Assembly (NCBI GenBank): GCA_902783815.1
Contig: CACZSM010000151.1
Coordinates: 1 to 18,147, forward strand
Reading direction: 5' to 3'
Source of the DNA: an uncultured Ruminococcus sp.
Lineage (GTDB): Bacteria; Bacillota; Clostridia; Oscillospirales; Acutalibacteraceae
DNA: 18,147 bases
Shown: positions 14,719 through 18,147 of the stretch, one piece after another
Layout of the letters: each line of letters starts with the position of its first letter
Position numbering within the stretch: position 1 is the stretch's first letter
Notes under the pieces: generated by a model
Told to the model about the DNA's origin: nothing
Seen by the model: only the letters and a program-made list of their open reading frames with translations
The model's database searches: none
Position numbers and translations under genes: made by a program

Positions 14719-15201
14719 ATGCCGGATGATATGATCTCCGGGAAAGTAGTTGAAGAACTCAAGAAAAGAAAGCTGAAAATAGCCGCCGCAGAAAGCATTA
14801 CCGGTGGACTTGTCGCTTCAATGATAACAAGCGTATCCGGAGCGTCTGAGATATTTGAATGTGGTGTATGCTGCTACTCGAACAGAATAAAAAATGAAGT
14901 AGTAGGCGTACCGGATGAGATACTTGAAAAATATACTGAATACAGCATACAAACTGCTGAGGAAATGGCAAAGGGCATACAAAAACTATCCGGGGCTGAT
15001 ATCGGAGTTTCAACAACAGGTATAGCAGGTCCCTCCGGAGGTACGGAAAAAGACCCTGTGGGAACCGTATATGTAGGCTTCTCCAGTAAGGACAAATGCT
15101 TCGCTGTCAGACTGTCTTTCGATAACAGTAAATATGACAGAAATGAAATTCGCCGCCTCTCAGCAGAAAAGGCTCTCGAAATAGTCCTCGGACAGCTGTG
15201 A
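14719..15201 (+). CDS. pncC: Nicotinamide-nucleotide amidase, CinA C-terminal domain only
   Basis: This 160-residue protein is the stand-alone CinA C-terminal (PncC) domain, which in known members deamidates NMN to NaMN in pyridine nucleotide salvage. Seen: AAAESITGGLVAS (22-34), with the catalytic-loop Glu-Ser-x-Thr-Gly-Gly, ECGVCCYSNRIKNEVVGV, and GIAGPSGGT (101-109). The N-terminal molybdopterin-binding-like domain of full-length CinA is absent. The frame opens 42 codons earlier with a Cys-rich, non-conserved stretch; AGGAGG at 14704-14709 is 9 nt from the ATG at 14719 but only 3 nt from ATG 14713, so I chose 14719. It is monocistronic, with its own promoter and terminator. Confidence 0.92.
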   Translation: MPDDMISGKVVEELKKRKLKIAAAESITGGLVASMITSVSGASEIFECGVCCYSNRIKNEVVGVPDEILEKYTEYSIQTAEEMAKGIQKLSGADIGVSTTGIAGPSGGTEKDPVGTVYVGFSSKDKCFAVRLSFDNSKYDRNEIRRLSAEKALEIVLGQL

Positions 15202-15247
15202 AAAAAATTATTCTGCTGTAGGCAGAGAAATTTTCACCTACTTTTTG
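15198..15247 (+). terminator. Intrinsic terminator after pncC
   Basis: An outer GTGAAAA/TTTTCAC pairing (from 15198, closing at 15237) encloses TCTGC/GCAGA around a TGTAG loop, and CTTTTTG follows. The stem includes the pncC stop codon. Confidence 0.62.
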
Positions 15248-15281
15248 TTATGTTTAATGAATAAAAAATTGTGCAAAACTA

Positions 15282-15310
15282 TTGATTATATTAGAAAATC
15301 GTGATAAAAT
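15282..15310 (+). promoter_or_regulatory. Sigma-A type promoter for the malQ-glgP fusion gene
   Basis: TTGATT (15282-15287), a 17-nt spacer and TAAAAT (15305-15310). It gives a leader of roughly 85 nt before the ATG at 15403. ACGAA (15316-15320) and TTCGT (15331-15335) form a small inverted repeat across the likely start site. Confidence 0.65.
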
Positions 15311-15402
15311 ATATTACGAATGTAAAAACTTTCGTGTTACAATCATATTAGCATGGAAAAGAAACCAAAAATATATTATAATGGAACGGAGATGATTTAT
15401 CT

Positions 15403-18147
15403 ATGCCAAGAAGCGCCGGCATACTTATGCCAATTACTTCACTGCCAAGCCCTTATGGAATAGGAACTCTCGGTAAGGCTGCCTATGAGTTCGTTGACTT
15501 TCTTAAGGAGGCAGGTCAGAAATACTGGCAGCTTCTGCCGGTCGGACCGACAAGCTATGGTGATTCACCGTATCAATCGTTTTCGACCTACGCGGGTAAC
15601 CCCTATATGATCGATCTCGATCTCCTCTGCGATCAGGACCTCCTGACAAGAGATGATCTGAAAAAAATCGACTGGGGCTCAAATTCACAGTACATAGACT
15701 ACGAAAGACTGTATAACATCAGATTCGATGTCCTCAGACAGGCTTATGAGGCTTTCAAACAGAAGGATCAGCAGGAATTCTGGGACTTCATGCGTGATGA
15801 AAACAGCTGGCTCACAGATTATGCACTGTATATGGCCGTTAAAAAACTGTTCGATGATAAACCCTGGACAGATTGGCCCGATCATTTGATCAAGTACCGC
15901 AACCCCGATACAATAGATTATTACCTCAGACTGCTTTATGAGGATGTTATGTTCTGGAAATGGATACAGTTCATTTTCTATAAGCAGTGGGCAGAGCTTA
16001 AAGAGTATGCTAATGACAACGGCATAAAGCTCTTTGGCGATATGCCGATCTATGTCGCTATGGACAGTGCCGATACATGGGCTAACCCTGATGTTTTCTG
16101 GCTCGATGACGAGCGCAGACCAGTATGCGTTGCAGGATGTCCCCCGGATTACTTCTCTGAAACAGGTCAGCTCTGGGGCAACCCTCTGTATGACTGGATC
16201 TACCTCGAGGAAACTAACTTCGACTGGTGGATAAGACGAGTTGCAGGCGCATCAAGAATGTTCGATGTAACAAGAATCGACCACTTCAGAGCATTCGATC
16301 AGTTCTACGCTATCCCCTATGGCTCCGAAGATGCTGTACACGGAGAATGGCTTGACGGCCCGGGTATGAAATTCTTTGAAAAAATGAAACAGCGTATCGG
16401 AGATATCCCGATCATCGCTGAGGATCTGGGCTTCCAGACACCTGGCGTTAAAAAGCTGCTTAAGGATTCAGGCTATCCGGGTATGAAGATCCTCGAATTC
16501 GCATTCGACTCAAAAGAGGACAGCGATTACCTGCCGCATAACTACACCACTAACAGCGTGTGCTATACCGGTACCCATGATAATGATACTATTATGGGCT
16601 GGCTCGCAAAGGCTGAGGATAAGGATATCGCTTTCGCAGAACAGTATTGCGCTCTTAATAAAACTGAGGGCTATAACTGGGGCTTCATCCGTACCGCTTA
16701 TGCAAGTATAAGCGACTACGCTATCGTGCAGATGCAGGATATACTCGGCCTCGGCTCGGAAGCAAGGATCAATACTCCATCTACCCTCGGCGGCAACTGG
16801 ACATGGAGAATGAAAGAAGGAGCTGCATCTCCTAAAATTGCAAGGAAACTTTACAATTTGTCAAAAATTTACAGAAGGCTGGAGGATGACAAAAAGATGA
16901 AGAAGAATGCCATTATCGACAACCTCGTGCTTACCGCAAAGAACGAGTACTGCAAGGAACTCAACGAGCTTTCACCGGCAGAGCTGCATGAGGCTCTCGG
17001 AAAAGCAATGATGGGTGCGATCTCAGGCAAATGGGCAGAAAGCAAGAAAACTCACGCTGCTCATCGCCGCGCATACTACCTCTCCGCAGAATTCCTTATG
17101 GGTCGTATGATGTATAACAACCTGTATGCAATGGGTGTTCTTGAACAGACAAAGAAACTGCTCGCTGACAGGGGTATCGATATCAATGTCTTTGAGGAAA
17201 TTGATGACGCTGCTCTCGGCAACGGCGGTCTCGGCAGACTCGCTGCCTGCTTCCTCGATTCCGCTGCAACACATGATGTTCCGCTGGATGGCTATGGCAT
17301 ACGCTATAAGTATGGCCTGTTCAAGCAGGAAATCGTTGACGGCTATCAGGTTGAAGTGGCAGACGACTGGCAGCGCTTCGGCGACCCGTGGTGCATAAAG
17401 AGAAGCGAGGATATCGTTAATGTAAACTTTGCTGATCAGACAGTAAAGGCTGTACCTTATGATATGGCTATTATCGGCTACGGCACAGATAATATCAATA
17501 CTCTCCGTCTGTGGGAAGCAGAGGCTGTAAGCGACTTTAACTTCCTTGAGTTCAATGCAAGCCAGTACGATCAGGCTGTCAAGGAGAAAAATGACGCTGA
17601 AAATATCTCTAAGGTGCTTTATCCGAATGATAACAGCTATGAAGGAAAGGTGCTAAGACTTAAGCAGCAGTACTTCTTCTCATCCGCTTCACTCCAGGAT
17701 ATCATAAGAAGATATAAGGCTAAATATGGCACAGAGTTCAAGTATTTTGCAGACGAAACAGCTATTCAGCTGAATGATACTCACCCGACTATCTCTATCC
17801 CTGAGTTCGTAAGACTCCTTACAAAGGAAGGCTGCGACTTCGACTGGGCACTCGGCGTTGCTAAGAGAACATTCTCCTACACTAACCATACAGTAATGCA
17901 GGAAGCTCTTGAAAAATGGGATATCAAACTCATGAAGAGCGTTATTCCGGATGTCTATGAGATCATCGTTAAGATCAACGACAGACTTATGGCTGAGCTT
18001 AAGGAAAGAGGAGTTTCCAAGGCTGATATCGAGAATATGCAGATCATCGACGGTCATCGCGTTCATATGGCAAGAATGGCTACATATATCTCAACATATG
18101 TAAACGGCGTTGCCGCTATCCATACACAGATCCTCAAGGATGATACA
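15403..18147 (+). CDS. MalQ-GlgP fusion: 4-alpha-glucanotransferase + glycogen phosphorylase (3' end outside window)
   Basis: One uninterrupted frame of 915 codons runs to the window edge. Residues 1 to about 493 are a complete GH77 4-alpha-glucanotransferase, which moves maltosyl and longer units between glucans. The catalytic residues are Asp293 (TRIDHFR), Glu340 (AEDLG) and Asp393 (THDNDT), and the domain ends with a normal KLYNLSKIYRR tail. From about 499 a GT35 phosphorylase follows, which releases glucose 1-phosphate: HRRAYYLSAEFLMGR, GNGGLGRLAACFLDS (607 on), GKVLRLKQQYFFSSASLQD, and LNDTHPTISIPE (790-801). The PLP-lysine region lies beyond the edge. About 370 phosphorylase residues are visible of a usual 800, so the whole protein should be near 1,300. 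The linker is only a few residues. CGGAG at 15387-15391 supports the ATG. Confidence 0.94.
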   Translation, partial: MPRSAGILMPITSLPSPYGIGTLGKAAYEFVDFLKEAGQKYWQLLPVGPTSYGDSPYQSFSTYAGNPYMIDLDLLCDQDLLTRDDLKKIDWGSNSQYIDYERLYNIRFDVLRQAYEAFKQKDQQEFWDFMRDENSWLTDYALYMAVKKLFDDKPWTDWPDHLIKYRNPDTIDYYLRLLYEDVMFWKWIQFIFYKQWAELKEYANDNGIKLFGDMPIYVAMDSADTWANPDVFWLDDERRPVCVAGCPPDYFSETGQLWGNPLYDWIYLEETNFDWWIRRVAGASRMFDVTRIDHFRAFDQFYAIPYGSEDAVHGEWLDGPGMKFFEKMKQRIGDIPIIAEDLGFQTPGVKKLLKDSGYPGMKILEFAFDSKEDSDYLPHNYTTNSVCYTGTHDNDTIMGWLAKAEDKDIAFAEQYCALNKTEGYNWGFIRTAYASISDYAIVQMQDILGLGSEARINTPSTLGGNWTWRMKEGAASPKIARKLYNLSKIYRRLEDDKKMKKNAIIDNLVLTAKNEYCKELNELSPAELHEALGKAMMGAISGKWAESKKTHAAHRRAYYLSAEFLMGRMMYNNLYAMGVLEQTKKLLADRGIDINVFEEIDDAALGNGGLGRLAACFLDSAATHDVPLDGYGIRYKYGLFKQEIVDGYQVEVADDWQRFGDPWCIKRSEDIVNVNFADQTVKAVPYDMAIIGYGTDNINTLRLWEAEAVSDFNFLEFNASQYDQAVKEKNDAENISKVLYPNDNSYEGKVLRLKQQYFFSSASLQDIIRRYKAKYGTEFKYFADETAIQLNDTHPTISIPEFVRLLTKEGCDFDWALGVAKRTFSYTNHTVMQEALEKWDIKLMKSVIPDVYEIIVKINDRLMAELKERGVSKADIENMQIIDGHRVHMARMATYISTYVNGVAAIHTQILKDDT
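16881..16899 (+). promoter_or_regulatory. Shine-Dalgarno-like site and ATG at the MalQ/GlgP junction
   Basis: GGAGG (16881-16885) lies 11 nt before an in-frame ATG (16897-16899, Met499), exactly where a stand-alone glycogen phosphorylase would begin (MKKNAIIDNL). It may be the fossil start of a once separate glgP, or it may still allow a separate phosphorylase to be made from the same transcript. Confidence 0.4.

Noticed and set aside
16861..16920. Frameshift or sequencing error producing an apparent MalQ-GlgP fusion
   Set aside because: Both domains read in the same frame with no stop and conserved residues right up to the junction on each side; a single-base substitution of a stop codon cannot be excluded from one sequence.
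1..18147. CRISPR arrays, tRNA or rRNA genes, and insertion sequences
   Set aside because: I saw no regularly spaced repeats, no cloverleaf candidates and no transposase frame; the only mobile-element trace is the recombinase remnant near 410-532.

Overview
The window looks like chromosome of a Gram-positive, gut-type clostridium, most likely Ruminococcaceae (Ruminococcus-like). The grounds are strong AGGAGG/GGAGG ribosome binding sites, sigma-A type promoters with 17-nt spacers, moderate-to-low GC, two lipobox lipoproteins and the flavour of the encoded proteins. The genus is inference; no rRNA gene or other marker is present.

Layout. (1) 1-580 is the edge of an accessory island: the C-terminal end of an RloB-family (Abi/defence-associated) protein, a terminator, and on the other strand the last ~40 codons of a tyrosine recombinase that keep the catalytic Tyr but nothing upstream. 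(2) 645-3014 holds two consecutive six-pass membrane proteins of matching design, with low-complexity Pro/Gln tails; the second ends in a four-Cys zinc ribbon. (3) 3043-3694 is a small lipoprotein with its own promoter and terminator. (4) 3716-5406 (minus) holds a DUF6935-like cytosolic protein behind a structured leader and a CofE-like (F420-0:glutamate ligase fold) protein, each with a good promoter. (5) 5494-10840 (minus) is one operon: an M13 zinc metallopeptidase lipoprotein, a ten-pass FtsX/MacB-type permease and its ATPase. (6) 10897-12438 (plus) is a divergent O-antigen-ligase-like membrane protein. (7) 12448-14560 (minus) is a housekeeping cluster: a CrtO-acyltransferase-like membrane protein overlapping rsmE, then the MTA/SAH nucleosidase gene. 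(8) 14655-15246 (plus) is a stand-alone CinA C-terminal/PncC amidase gene. (9) 15282 to the window end (plus) is a single open frame joining a complete 4-alpha-glucanotransferase (MalQ, GH77) to glycogen phosphorylase (GlgP, GT35), cut off by the window edge.

How the genes work together. The two most coherent units are the M13 peptidase/ABC operon and the MalQ-GlgP fusion. In the operon a surface protease is made with an exporter-type transporter, which suggests peptide processing, export or resistance at the envelope. In the fusion two enzymes that act in sequence on alpha-glucans are tied together; a Shine-Dalgarno-like GGAGG and an in-frame ATG sit exactly at the domain junction. The left edge (RloB end plus recombinase remnant) reads as a decayed mobile-element boundary next to a likely defence system lying outside the window.

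Limits: all assignments come from reading motifs by eye. Family names for the small proteins (DUF6935-like, CrtO-like, CofE-like) rest on remembered family patterns and were not searched.
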